Shown: positions 1 through 8,646 of the stretch, one piece after another
Numbering within the stretch: the stretch's first letter is position 1
Layout of the letters: each line of letters opens with the position of its first letter
Translations under genes and position numbers: made by a program
The notes under the pieces: model-generated
Told to the model about the DNA's origin: nothing
The model's database searches: none
Seen by the model: only the letters and a program-made list of their open reading frames with translations
Assembly: GCA_031362985.1 (NCBI GenBank)
Contig: JANLTO010000120.1
Span: 62,001 to 126,000, forward strand
Direction: 5' to 3'
Length of the DNA stretch: 64,000 nucleotides
DNA from: SHZL01 sp031362985
GTDB taxonomy: Bacteria > Pseudomonadota > Gammaproteobacteria > Xanthomonadales > SZUA-36

Positions 1-783
1 GGTCGGGCATCAAGCAACGCACCCCGACTGGTGGAAATGACCTGGGGAGTGGTTGATGCACCCTTGCTTGCTCTTGTGGGTAAAGGTGTTTGCTTCGACA
101 CGGGCGGGTTGGACCTGAAGAATGCTACCGGCATGGCCCTGATGAAAAAAGACATGGGTGGAGCAGCGCTGGCACTGGCCCTGGCGCGGCTGGTCATGGA
201 ACATCAGCTGCCGATCCGTTTGCTGGTGCTGATACCCGCAGTGGAAAATTCAGTTTCCGGAAATGCTTACCGCCCGGGTGATGTGATTTCTACGCGCAAG
301 GGTTTGAGCGTTGAAATTGGCAACACGGATGCCGAGGGGCGGGTAATATTGTCCGATGCCCTGGCGCTCGCCTGCGAGCATGAGCCCGATCTGGTGATTG
401 ATTTCGCAACCCTGACCGGAGCCGCCAGAGTAGCCATGGGAGCTGATCTGCCGCCATTGTTCAGCAACCGGGCGGATATAGCACGGGCGATCCAGCAAGC
501 CGGTGACGAAATCGAAGACCCCTTGTGGATCATGCCGCTCTACCAACCCTACGTGGAGCAGATCAAGAGCCCGATAGCGGATCTGAATAACTCATCGAAA
601 AGCCCCTATGGGGGTTGTATCACCGCTGCGCTGTTCCTGCAGCAGTTCGTGAACCAGAAAACGCCCTGGGTGCACATCGATACCTTCGCCTGGAACCAGT
701 CGGGCCGGCCAGGACGGCCGGAGGGTGGTGAGGCGCTGGGACTGCGCGCCGCATTCCGGTTTTTGCAAACCCGCTACACCTGA
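1..783 (+). CDS. Leucyl aminopeptidase (peptidase family M17), 5' end cut by window
   Basis: Cytosolic zinc/manganese exopeptidase that removes N-terminal residues from peptides. The frame is open from base 1, so only the C-terminal 260 residues or so are present. The M17 catalytic domain is clear: VGKGVCFDTGG near the left end (metal ligand Asp), DMGGAA, and the family signature NTDAEGRVILSDAL at roughly residues 108-121 of the visible part. The stop is TGA at 781-783. In many gammaproteobacteria pepA lies beside lptF-lptG. Here it does not: LptF/LptG are 50 kb away. The gene is convergent with the next one and a 33-bp repeat relic lies between them. Family assignment is secure; whether this is pepA itself or a paralogue cannot be told from the fragment. 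Confidence 0.93.
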   Translation, partial: GRASSNAPRLVEMTWGVVDAPLLALVGKGVCFDTGGLDLKNATGMALMKKDMGGAALALALARLVMEHQLPIRLLVLIPAVENSVSGNAYRPGDVISTRKGLSVEIGNTDAEGRVILSDALALACEHEPDLVIDFATLTGAARVAMGADLPPLFSNRADIARAIQQAGDEIEDPLWIMPLYQPYVEQIKSPIADLNNSSKSPYGGCITAALFLQQFVNQKTPWVHIDTFAWNQSGRPGRPEGGEALGLRAAFRFLQTRYT

Positions 784-814
784 TTGTTTCGCGCGGTCAG
801 GGGCCGGACAGAGC

Positions 815-847
815 TAAGGAAGCGCTGAATAATTCAAAGTTTCCCTA
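815..847. repeat. Collapsed relic of a MITE-like palindromic element
   Basis: Bases 815-835 match the left terminal repeat of the element at 8647-8801 at 20 of 21 positions. They are followed almost directly by about ten bases (838-847) resembling its right end (AGTTTCCCTA against AGTTTCCTTA). The interior is missing, which looks like an internally deleted copy. The relic supplies the stop codon of the minus-strand DUF3667 gene (845-847). Confidence 0.6.
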
Positions 848-1987
848 AAGCAGAATGAAACCTGCCACTGCGGCCGCGCCTGAAACCAGGCCAAGCAAGA
901 TCATGTACGACACGCCGATCAGTGAAAACTTGAAAAACGTCATCACCCAACCCTGTCGATACACCGTTTTCAGTGATATCAGCAGATAAAGAGGAATCCA
1001 GATCAACAGGATGATGGTAATCCTGGAAGCGATTTTGCTCGGCTCGGCTGATTCTGTCGGGTCCAGCAAGGTAGCGACCGAGTCTGTTAGCAGGGTGAGG
1101 ATGAAAATCAGGAACAGGAAAGCGTGGTTGTGCAGTGCATGAATCAGGTGCTCGACGTAATACTTTCTGGCAAACAGGTACCAGAATTTGAATAGCAGGG
1201 CCACCAGTGGCAGCATCACGAATACCGCGATTGGCAACACGTCGAAGATCTTGTCCACGATGAGGCCGGGTTTGGCCTCGATTTCCCGGCCTTTCTGCGG
1301 CGACTCTTCGATCTCATCGTTGATCCAGTCGTTGATGAATCCAGGCAGGCCCGGAATGATGAACGGGTTGGTTTCCTTGTTCCAGGGGGTGCCGTCTATG
1401 TTGATGACGTCTTCCTCATCTTCCTGGTTCGCGCCGGCTTCCAACGGCCCGGCCCCCATGGGGTCTTGTGTTGCAGAGCCTGGATCAACCGCATCACCGG
1501 CGCTTTCTTCTTCGCCGCTTTCTTCTTCATTACCACCCAGGTGCAGGTGCAGGCCACCGGGCTTTCCATCCGCTTTTCCGAGGATGTCGATCGCGTCTCC
1601 AGCCAGGGTACCAGCGAGAATAAAAAACAGCATGCTGGAAAAAATATAGAGCCGCATGGGAGTGACATAGCGAAAGCGGCGTCCATCGAGGTAGTCACGG
1701 GTTAGCTTGCCGGGATGAAACAGCAAGGGTTTGAGAGTGCGCATGAAACGCGAATCCAGATCCAGCACGTCTTCCAGCAAATCGCGGAGCAAAGCTGGAA
1801 AAAAGCGCATCAGGTTTTTGTCTGGCTGGCCGCAGTAATAGCAAAACGGACCCTTGAGTTCGGTGCCACAATTGAGACATTGCGCCGAATTGGCCAGCTT
1901 TCTCGGAGCCAGGGTATAGCGTTTGTTGGGAACAACCAGCGACTTTCCGCCCGCCGGGCTCCTGGTTTCTGCTTCCTTGTTGCTCAT
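845..1987 (-). CDS. DUF3667 family zinc-ribbon membrane protein
   Basis: A 380-residue membrane protein of unknown function. Near residues 37-52 it has a four-cysteine zinc ribbon (CLNCG then CYYCG) typical of DUF3667 proteins. It is followed by a conserved amphipathic stretch (LLEDVLDLDSRFMRTLKPLL), a first membrane segment at about 110-130, a long acidic low-complexity loop at about 145-195, and three or four further C-terminal membrane helices. The start ATG overlaps the stop of the upstream SDR gene by four bases, so the two are probably translationally coupled. The stop codon lies inside a decayed repeat, so the native C-terminus may have been altered. Family call is good; function is unknown. 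Confidence 0.8.
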   Translation of the reverse strand: MSNKEAETRSPAGGKSLVVPNKRYTLAPRKLANSAQCLNCGTELKGPFCYYCGQPDKNLMRFFPALLRDLLEDVLDLDSRFMRTLKPLLFHPGKLTRDYLDGRRFRYVTPMRLYIFSSMLFFILAGTLAGDAIDILGKADGKPGGLHLHLGGNEEESGEEESAGDAVDPGSATQDPMGAGPLEAGANQEDEEDVINIDGTPWNKETNPFIIPGLPGFINDWINDEIEESPQKGREIEAKPGLIVDKIFDVLPIAVFVMLPLVALLFKFWYLFARKYYVEHLIHALHNHAFLFLIFILTLLTDSVATLLDPTESAEPSKIASRITIILLIWIPLYLLISLKTVYRQGWVMTFFKFSLIGVSYMILLGLVSGAAAVAGFILL

Positions 1988-2976
1988 GAATTCATGATGC
2001 CTGCTTTCCGTAGCCAGTCAATGGTGTCTTGCAGCAAAGACCGGGTGGGCGTAGAGCGGTATCCCAGCACCGCTTGTGCGCGGCTTGAATCGCAGCACAT
2101 GTGGTGGATGATCATGACAGCCGATTCGGGCGTGATATCCGGCTCTTTTCCAGTAACTCCAGCCACCAGCGACTTCACCCGAGCGGCGCAGCGCAGTACC
2201 CAGCCTGGGGTTGCCCTGGAGGGCACCCGCTTTCCGAGCAGCTCACCGGCGAGGTGGATCAACTCCAGGAACGATGCGTCTTCCCCGCCCAACAAATAGG
2301 CTTCGCCCTTTGCGCCGAGGTGGTAGGCCGCAATGTGCGCTTTGGCCACCTCGCGCACATCAGCAAACGAACCCCCGCCTGGGGGCGCGCCCGGCAACGT
2401 ACCCAGCTGAACCATGCGCAGCATGGTGGACCAGTTATGCCGGTCACCCGGGCCAAGAATGTGCGCGGGGCAGAGAATGACAGCGTCGAGGCGGCCCTGC
2501 AGAACCGCATCTTGCACCATTAATTGACTGATATGCTTGGTGCGTACGTAGTTGATCCAGTCGCTTGTATCGGTGCGGGGACTGCGCTCGTTGATCACGC
2601 CTTGCTGCAGGCCCCAGGTAGTAAAACTCGATGTGTAAATCAGGCGACGGGCATTTTTCTGCACGGCAGCTTCGATCACCGACCGGGTGCCCTCAATGTT
2701 GACGCGGCTCTGCGCAGTATTGTTACGGGCCCAGACGCTGGTGCTGGCAGCGACATGAAATACTGCATCGGTACGCTCGGGCAAGGCATGCAGAACTGCG
2801 TCCGCATCATCAAGATTACCAAGATGAACCGTAACCGGCACGTCGCAGATGTCCTCCAGCGATGAAGAGGGCCGTGCAAAGACCGTAACATTCCAACCCT
2901 GCTGGTGTAGTTCCCTAACCAGGTTGGAACCGACAAATCCCGTCGCGCCGGTTACAAATGCATTAAGACTCATCAC
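1984..2976 (-). CDS. NAD(P)-dependent epimerase/dehydratase (extended SDR)
   Basis: A 330-residue extended short-chain dehydrogenase/reductase. The N-terminal Rossmann motif is TGATGFVGSNL (residues about 9-19). A serine pair (YTSSFTTWG) and the YVRTK catalytic Tyr/Lys pair at about residues 143-147 complete the active site. The family includes 3-beta-hydroxysteroid, dihydroflavonol and nucleotide-sugar enzymes; the substrate cannot be read from sequence. It is the first gene of a pair with the DUF3667 gene (4-base overlap) and is divergent from the MATE pump, with about 60 bases between the start codons for both promoters. Confidence 0.85.
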   Translation of the reverse strand: MMSLNAFVTGATGFVGSNLVRELHQQGWNVTVFARPSSSLEDICDVPVTVHLGNLDDADAVLHALPERTDAVFHVAASTSVWARNNTAQSRVNIEGTRSVIEAAVQKNARRLIYTSSFTTWGLQQGVINERSPRTDTSDWINYVRTKHISQLMVQDAVLQGRLDAVILCPAHILGPGDRHNWSTMLRMVQLGTLPGAPPGGGSFADVREVAKAHIAAYHLGAKGEAYLLGGEDASFLELIHLAGELLGKRVPSRATPGWVLRCAARVKSLVAGVTGKEPDITPESAVMIIHHMCCDSSRAQAVLGYRSTPTRSLLQDTIDWLRKAGIMNS

Positions 2977-3038
2977 CGTGTATCCCTGCGTTACAATGCC
3001 CCGGCCGGTTTTCGACCCTGATTCAAGTTGTTACCTCT

Positions 3039-4415
3039 GTGAACAGTATAGCCAAATCCCACGATCATCCTGCCGAGGTGCGTCGCACGCTGCAGCTGGC
3101 GATACCCGTGATGTTGGGGCAGGTGGCGATTTTCAGCATGAATTTTGTCGATACTGTCATGTCCGGTCATTTGCCAGAAAAGGACATTGCGCTGGCGGGC
3201 CTGGGCGTGGGTGGTTCGATCTGGTCGGCCCTGATGATGTTTACCATTGGCATACTGATGGCGGTGCAGCCCAGTGTAGCCCACCTGGATGGAGCAGGCA
3301 GAAGGCTGGAAGCTGGAGCTCTGACCCGGCAGGCAGTGTGGATAGCCCTGTTCATTGCCGTACCCTACTGGGTGGTGTGCTACTTCAGCGAACACCTGCT
3401 GTATCTGTTTCGCATTGACCCTGTGATCATCCCGGTTGCCGCGGGTTATCTGCGCGCAATTTCCTGGGGCGCTCCGGCTCTCTGCCTGGTCTTCCTCCTG
3501 CGGTTTTTCAGCGAAGGTGCAGGCCGGACCCGGCCGACCATGTTCTATGGCATCCTTGGCGCAGCTTTGAATGTTCCGCTCAACTACGTGCTGATGTTTG
3601 GTCATTTTGGTTTTCCCGCATTGGGGACCGTCGGCTGTGGTTATGCCACTGCGATTGTTATCTGGCTGCAGCTGGGTGTGATGCTTTGGTACCTGCATAC
3701 CCACCATCACTTCAAACCGTTTGCGCTTTTCCATCGTTGGGAAGGGCCGAGACGGAAGGAAATTATTTCCTTGTTACGCCTCGGGATGCCCATTGCCGTT
3801 TCGGTTTCCCTTGAAGGTTTGCTGTTCGTTGGCGCTGCCCTGCTGATTGGGCGCCTGGGTCCCTTGCCTTCAGCTGCCCACCTCATTGCCATCAACTTTT
3901 CTGCCCTGGTCTTCATGATTCCGCTCGGTATGTCGAGCGCCGTGGCAGTGCGTGTCGGTAACGCACTGGGCCGCAAAGACCCGGCTTCGGCACGCTACGC
4001 CGGCATCGTTGGCATACTGATGGTTGCAGCCATGCAGTGTGTGAACATGGCCGTAATGTTCGCCTTCCCCGCCCAGATCGTTGGCATGTATACCAATGAC
4101 ACGGCAGTGGCGACCATGGCGATCAGCCTGTTGTTCTACGCGGCAGTGTTCCAGTTGCCCGACGGCATCCAGATTTGTTCCGCCGGCGCCTTGCGCGGAT
4201 TGAAAGACACGAAAGTACCCATGCTGTTCAACCTGGTTGCCTATTGGCTGGTGGGTATGAGCCTGGGCTATTACCTCACATTCAGTGTCGGGCTTGGCCC
4301 TGCAGGCATGTGGATCGGCATGATCGCCGGGTTGACCGTGGGCGCAGTGCTGCTGACCGGCAGGTTCCTGCACTCTACCTCGCGGCTGATCAGTGCTGCC
4401 GCAGACCATAGCTGA
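3039..4415 (+). CDS. MATE family multidrug efflux transporter (NorM-like)
   Basis: A 458-residue inner-membrane protein with the twelve-helix pattern of MATE pumps, which export cationic drugs using Na+ or H+ gradients. Family features include the N-terminal LAIPVMLGQ helix, the MNFVDTVMSGHL segment (helix 1 to 2, about residues 30-41), and two homologous halves, the second starting near residue 240 (LRLGMPIAVSVSLEG). The start is GTG at 3039; no other in-frame start fits the N-terminus better. It is divergent from the SDR gene and convergent with pspC 18 bases downstream. Substrate unknown. Confidence 0.9.
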   Translation: MNSIAKSHDHPAEVRRTLQLAIPVMLGQVAIFSMNFVDTVMSGHLPEKDIALAGLGVGGSIWSALMMFTIGILMAVQPSVAHLDGAGRRLEAGALTRQAVWIALFIAVPYWVVCYFSEHLLYLFRIDPVIIPVAAGYLRAISWGAPALCLVFLLRFFSEGAGRTRPTMFYGILGAALNVPLNYVLMFGHFGFPALGTVGCGYATAIVIWLQLGVMLWYLHTHHHFKPFALFHRWEGPRRKEIISLLRLGMPIAVSVSLEGLLFVGAALLIGRLGPLPSAAHLIAINFSALVFMIPLGMSSAVAVRVGNALGRKDPASARYAGIVGILMVAAMQCVNMAVMFAFPAQIVGMYTNDTAVATMAISLLFYAAVFQLPDGIQICSAGALRGLKDTKVPMLFNLVAYWLVGMSLGYYLTFSVGLGPAGMWIGMIAGLTVGAVLLTGRFLHSTSRLISAAADHS

Positions 4416-4433
4416 CGCGGATACGTCGCAGCG

Positions 4434-4742
4434 CTACTTGCCCAGGGATTCCTCCCACTCGCGAAATCTCCGGTCCAGGTCATTGATGCGCTCATCGTGC
4501 GGGCCTGGCTGTGGCGCACAGGCCGATTCCGGTTTGCGCGCAGCCTGGGTGAACGGGCGGTGGCGATCGGCGGCGTGAAACAACAGGGCCAGCACGCCGT
4601 AAACAACCACTGCCAGTACGGTCTTGGCCAGCAACAGGATAATAAATACCGCACGCAGGGCCCAAACATTGAATTGCAAGCGGTTGGCGAAGCGGCTGCA
4701 GACGCCTGCCAGCAAAGGTGTTGAATTGGCCGGTGAGCTCAT
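4434..4742 (-). CDS. pspC: PspC-domain membrane protein
   Basis: A 102-residue protein with one PspC domain: an N-terminal LLAGVCSRFANRL motif (compare RGVCAGIA in PspC proteins), then a hydrophobic segment at about residues 28-53, then a short charged tail (INDLDRRFREWEESLGK) that could form a coiled coil. PspC relays envelope stress to PspA in the phage-shock response. It starts three bases after the stop of pspA, on the same strand, so it is the second gene of that operon. The domain is diverged from E. coli PspC; the context raises confidence. Confidence 0.7.
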   Translation of the reverse strand: MSSPANSTPLLAGVCSRFANRLQFNVWALRAVFIILLLAKTVLAVVVYGVLALLFHAADRHRPFTQAARKPESACAPQPGPHDERINDLDRRFREWEESLGK

Positions 4743-4745
4743 GGT

Positions 4746-5450
4746 TCAGGCTGCTGCCTCCCGGTCTGGCGTGCCGGGCTCAGCCAGGCGTTGTTTGAGG
4801 CGCTGTAATTCGCTTTCGACCACAGGGTCGGTGGCTGCTCCCAGGCCAGACGAAGTCCAAACCGCGGGGGGCGCTCCGCCCACTTCGTAGGAGCGCACTC
4901 TGGCTTCGAGGTTTTCCACCTGGGTTTGCAAGCGGTCAAAGCGACCCAAGGCCTGGCGCACGCGCTTTTCCGAGGGCGAAAGAATTTCCGGTGGCGTACC
5001 TGGTCCGGCCTTGCCGACTGAGCGCCGCGTGTAACCGCTTTTCAGTTTCAGTTTCGCTTCGGCAAGTTTGCTCTTGAGGGTCTGCACATCCGCTTCCAGT
5101 TGCTTGAGCCGGTCTGCCACGCCCAGCCGTTGCTGCACTACGGCGGTGTGCCGGTCCAGCACCTCTTTATGGGCTTTGATTGCAGCCTTGGCCAGATCGT
5201 CACGCTGTTCCAGCACGGCCCGTTCGGCCCTGCCGTGCCACCGTGCGGCTTCGGTGTTGAGTTCCTGTTCGAGCCTGCAGAGGTGTTGCTGCTCGGCCAG
5301 CAATTCTGCGCTGGCGAGCCGGGTTTCTTCGCCGGCATCTTCCATCTCCCGAATCAGTGCACGCAGCAGCTTCTCCGGATCTTCAGCTTTTTCGATTAGT
5401 GCATTGACGTTGGCTGCGATCACGTAGCGCAGTCGTGAAAAGGTTCCCAT
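4746..5450 (-). CDS. pspA: PspA/IM30 (ESCRT-III-like) membrane-stress protein
   Basis: A 234-residue, almost entirely alpha-helical coiled-coil protein. The N-terminus MGTFSRLRYVIAANVNALIE and the following EDPEKLLRALIREMEDA are the PspA/IM30 signature, covering helix 0 and the first hairpin. PspA binds and stabilises stressed inner membrane. I chose the ATG at 5448-5450 because an AGGAGT ribosome site lies at 5458-5463 and the homology begins there; an in-frame start 45 bases upstream adds only a low-complexity leader. A sigma-54-type promoter sits about 55 bases upstream. pspC follows. No pspF or pspB is visible nearby. Confidence 0.92.
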   Translation of the reverse strand: MGTFSRLRYVIAANVNALIEKAEDPEKLLRALIREMEDAGEETRLASAELLAEQQHLCRLEQELNTEAARWHGRAERAVLEQRDDLAKAAIKAHKEVLDRHTAVVQQRLGVADRLKQLEADVQTLKSKLAEAKLKLKSGYTRRSVGKAGPGTPPEILSPSEKRVRQALGRFDRLQTQVENLEARVRSYEVGGAPPAVWTSSGLGAATDPVVESELQRLKQRLAEPGTPDREAAA

Positions 5451-5505
5451 GGTGCCGACTCCTGTGGTGGTTGTTGCGTAGGGCCCATTGTTCAAATGAA
5501 GTAGA

Positions 5506-5521
5506 TGCAGAATTCATGCCA
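5506..5521 (-). promoter_or_regulatory. Sigma-54-type (-24/-12) promoter of pspA-pspC
   Basis: On the minus strand this reads TGGCATGAATTCTGCA. Against the sigma-54 consensus TGGCACG-N4-TTGCA it has the invariant GG and GC elements at exactly the right spacing and differs at two positions. E. coli psp operons use sigma-54 with PspF, so position and type agree with the downstream gene. No enhancer site was identified. Confidence 0.75.
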
Positions 5522-5675
5522 CAGGAATTATGTTCACAAAAACAATGAGATGAGCTGAGCATGCAGGTCCGGGGCTGTTTCATCATGGCGTAAATTACCG
5601 AATACTGGCGAAGGATTGCCGTGCAGGGAGCAGGTTGCCGTTTTAGAATGGGTTTCCCTGTACAGGATGCTTGAA

Positions 5676-7526
5676 ATGGCCAATACCGAAAGATCTGCAT
5701 TGACTCGATTTTTCCTCGTCATCTGGAAGATTATTGATGGCGCCCGGAAGCTGGTGCTCAATGCAGTCTTCCTGTTACTGCTTTTCTTGCTCGGGATGGT
5801 GTTCATTGGCAGTAGTGATGCGCTGTTGCTTCAGCCCGACACTGCGTTGGTGGTCAACCCCTACGGCGACGTCGTTGAAGAGTACAGTGGCTCGCCGCTG
5901 GACCAGGCTTTGGTGCAAGCTACCGAGGAGCAACGATCAGAAACACGTTTGCGCGATTTGGTGGAGGCCATCCGCCGCGCACGCGATGACAAACACATCG
6001 TGCGGCTGGTTATCGACCCAAACAACATGGAGCATATCGGGCTTGCCCAACTGGGTGAACTGGAAGCCGCGGTGCTGGACTTCAAGACCTCCGGGAAACC
6101 GGTAGTGGCAGTAACCGATCAGATTACCCAGCAACAGTATTACCTTGCCGCCATGGCGGACGAAATCTGGATGCACCCGGAAGGCATGGTGTGGCTGGAC
6201 GGCTTTGCCAACTATCGGAATTTTTACAAGGATGGGCTGGACAAGTTGGAAGTTGAGGTCAACCTGTTCCGGGTGGGCGAGTTCAAATCCGCAATGGAGC
6301 CATTTATCCGCAATGATATGTCTCCGGCAGACCGCGAAGCCAACCTCTACTGGCTGGGAAGTCTGTGGCAGCAGTACCTCGAAACCATTTCCCGCCAGCG
6401 CGGTGTTCCCCTGCTCGACCTGGCCCAGTCCATCAACGATTTTGCCGACCGCCTGGATGCAGCAGGTGGTGATTTTGCCAAACTGGCGCTGGATCTCGGC
6501 CTGGTGGACCGGCTGATCACCCGCCCGGAGGCCAACCAGGAACTCGCTCGTCTGGGTGCGCCCGCGAAGGGCGGTGAAGGGTTCCGCCAGGTCGATTTCG
6601 ACAACTATCTCGCACTCACAGAAGCGGAGTCCCGGCCGGATTCGGCAAACAAGGTTGCGGTGGTGGTGGCCGAAGGAGAAATCCTGCGGGGCCCCCAACC
6701 ACCCGGTGCAATCGGCTCTGAAACCATGGCTGAACGCCTGCGGGCCGTGGGCGAAGACTCGGCAGTCAAAGCGGTAGTGTTGAGGCTTAACAGCCCCGGT
6801 GGTGATAGTTTCGCTTCCGAAATCATTCGCCGCGAGGTGCAGGCGCTCAGGGAGAGCGGTAAGACCGTGGTGATTTCGATGGGTGATGTTGCTGCCTCTG
6901 GTGCCTACTGGATTGCCATGGCAGGGGAAGAAGTTTGGGCCAGCCCCGCATCAATTACCGGTTCCATCGGCGTATTCGGGTTCATCCCGACTTTTTCAAA
7001 ACCACTGGAAAAGATCGGCATTCATACCGACGGTGTGGGTACAACACCACTGGCCGGGAAGTTACGGCTGGATATGCCGCTCGACCAGGATCTGAAGCGA
7101 ATTTTCCAGAGTGCAACCAATAGAACGTACCGTGAATTCCTGCAGGTTGTTGCACAGGGCCGGCATATGACCGAGCAGGCGGTTGACGAGGTTGCACGAG
7201 GGCGGGTGTGGAGCGGGATCCAAGCCAAGGACCGGGGGTTGGTAGATCAGACCGGGACTCTGCAGCAGGCCATAGATTCCGCGGCGCGCATTGCCGGTTT
7301 GGGTACGGATTACCGTGTGTTCTACAGTGAACGGGAGCTCACACCCATGGAAACCTACCTGCTGAATCTGGCCGGAAATACCGCCTCACGGCTAGGTCTC
7401 GCACAGCAACCCGATGCCTGGATGAAAAGTGACCTGGTGGAGGGCATGTTGCACGACTTGCGGCTGTTGGCCAGTGCCGGTGACGGATTTTCTTTGGCAG
7501 CCCATTGCTTGTGTGCAGCGCCTTGA
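5676..7526 (+). CDS. sppA: Signal peptide peptidase SppA, 67 kDa type
   Basis: A 616-residue inner-membrane serine protease (family S49) that degrades cleaved signal peptides. It has one N-terminal membrane anchor (about residues 29-46) and two tandem S49 domains, as in E. coli SppA (618 residues). The catalytic lysine is in GEFKSA (K204) and the nucleophile in DVAASGAYW (S408), almost the same positions as E. coli K209/S409. The ATG at 5676 is chosen because AGGA lies 8 bases upstream; in-frame codons further 5' give a non-homologous leader. It is divergent from pspA, which fits an envelope-maintenance neighbourhood. Confidence 0.95.
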   Translation: MANTERSALTRFFLVIWKIIDGARKLVLNAVFLLLLFLLGMVFIGSSDALLLQPDTALVVNPYGDVVEEYSGSPLDQALVQATEEQRSETRLRDLVEAIRRARDDKHIVRLVIDPNNMEHIGLAQLGELEAAVLDFKTSGKPVVAVTDQITQQQYYLAAMADEIWMHPEGMVWLDGFANYRNFYKDGLDKLEVEVNLFRVGEFKSAMEPFIRNDMSPADREANLYWLGSLWQQYLETISRQRGVPLLDLAQSINDFADRLDAAGGDFAKLALDLGLVDRLITRPEANQELARLGAPAKGGEGFRQVDFDNYLALTEAESRPDSANKVAVVVAEGEILRGPQPPGAIGSETMAERLRAVGEDSAVKAVVLRLNSPGGDSFASEIIRREVQALRESGKTVVISMGDVAASGAYWIAMAGEEVWASPASITGSIGVFGFIPTFSKPLEKIGIHTDGVGTTPLAGKLRLDMPLDQDLKRIFQSATNRTYREFLQVVAQGRHMTEQAVDEVARGRVWSGIQAKDRGLVDQTGTLQQAIDSAARIAGLGTDYRVFYSERELTPMETYLLNLAGNTASRLGLAQQPDAWMKSDLVEGMLHDLRLLASAGDGFSLAAHCLCAAP

Positions 7527-7572
7527 ACTGACTGCCTGGACCCGGTAGCGACCGCCGCGTCCCGATGGCAGC

Positions 7573-8055
7573 TCACTTGCGTTTTGTGGGGTCGGGCAGG
7601 CCGCTATGGAGGAGCCAGTGTTTTAGCTCCGGGTCATAACGCCACACTTGTTCATCGGTGATGGTGCGCTCAATGGCTTGCGCGCTGTTGTACATTTTAA
7701 TGTCCACGGTTTGTACAGCGGTCATGCCTTCGTCGTACACGGAAAATGCGCGAATCGTGTAGCTGGTTACCTTGAACATCTGCAGGCGTTCCATTTGGAG
7801 ACGGCTTATGGGGTGCTCTTCCAGGTAGGAGGGGGCGAGGAAGCCGACCGCACCGTCCCACTCACTCCAACGCACAATAGTTTCGTATTGTTCCAATGCA
7901 TCGGTGCGGCTCTTTTCAGTTCCGCTGGGCGGGAGGCAACCCGCCAGAAAGAAAGACATGGTGAACACCATCAGAAGGATCAGCAGGAATTTTATTCGCG
8001 TCTTTGCCCAAGTACCTGGATTGCATGAGTTTCGCATGTTCACTTTCCGGTTCAT
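7573..8055 (-). CDS. Hypothetical lipoprotein
   Basis: A 160-residue protein with a basic N-terminus, a hydrophobic segment and a lipobox FFLAGC, with the lipidated Cys at about residue 39. The mature part (about 120 residues) contains SEWDGAVGFLAPSYLEE and a C-terminal VWRYDPELKHWLL motif, suggesting a small alpha/beta fold like NTF2-type proteins. It starts one base after the stop of the thioesterase gene, with a strong GAGGA ribosome site inside that gene's end, so the two are translationally coupled. Function unknown. Confidence 0.75.
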   Translation of the reverse strand: MNRKVNMRNSCNPGTWAKTRIKFLLILLMVFTMSFFLAGCLPPSGTEKSRTDALEQYETIVRWSEWDGAVGFLAPSYLEEHPISRLQMERLQMFKVTSYTIRAFSVYDEGMTAVQTVDIKMYNSAQAIERTITDEQVWRYDPELKHWLLHSGLPDPTKRK

Positions 8056-8056
8056 T

Positions 8057-8620
8057 TCAGTTCCTCTTCAAGGCAACAAATTCAGACTGGAACGTTACTG
8101 CTTCCCGCCCGGCTGAGTCCAGTACCACGGGACGAAGTTGAATCCTCGCTTTACCCCTGCTTTCGAACTGCTCCGAAAACAACCGCCATTCCTGTTCCCC
8201 CGGCTGGGGGCAGCAGGCCGTGATCAATCCGGTTACCGGCCTGAGGTAACGGATTTCTCCGCGGTGGATCACCAGGTCACAATTCACGCTGGCCTGCCTG
8301 GTCCGCAGCCACATCAAGCCCCAGCCGGCAAGCGTGAGCAGGGCGCTGAGACTGCCGCCAAATGCGCTGCCCTTGTCGTTAACATTGGGTGCCAGTGGCG
8401 CCGTAAGGGTGAGACCCTGATCGGACCATGCGCCCACTTTCAGCTGCATGGCGCGGGTCAGGGGAATGGATTGCTGCAGTTCGGCCTGCAGGGCGGCGCA
8501 CTGTTCCGGATCGCCGGCGGCTGGAGTTGTTGCAGTGGTTTTGCGCCGGGTTTGGTCAGTCAGGCTCACATCAGGTCTACAGTCAGCTGAAGGCAGGTGA
8601 CATTGTAGCGGATCAGGCAA
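8057..8620 (-). CDS. YiiD-type thioesterase-domain protein
   Basis: A 187-residue protein. Residues from about 55 onward match the putative thioesterase (YiiD C-terminal) hot-dog domain: a LTAPLAPNVNDKGSAFGGSL core (helix start with Asn-Asp-Lys-Gly-x-x-Phe-Gly-Gly), then CDLVIHRGEIRYLRPV. The N-terminal part up to about residue 35 is poorly conserved in appearance, so the true start may be a GTG further in. Predicted to hydrolyse an acyl thioester; substrate unknown. It is upstream of and coupled to the lipoprotein gene, and is divergent from the MFS gene across a MITE-like element that fills most of the shared promoter region. Confidence 0.75.
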   Translation of the reverse strand: MPDPLQCHLPSADCRPDVSLTDQTRRKTTATTPAAGDPEQCAALQAELQQSIPLTRAMQLKVGAWSDQGLTLTAPLAPNVNDKGSAFGGSLSALLTLAGWGLMWLRTRQASVNCDLVIHRGEIRYLRPVTGLITACCPQPGEQEWRLFSEQFESRGKARIQLRPVVLDSAGREAVTFQSEFVALKRN

Positions 8621-8646
8621 TGCCCCGGTGACGGGTGGTCCGGTAT

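Noticed and set aside
2991..3734. A 247-codon open frame antisense to the MATE gene
   Set aside because: No domain, atypical His/Gln-rich composition, fully covered by a well-supported transporter gene.
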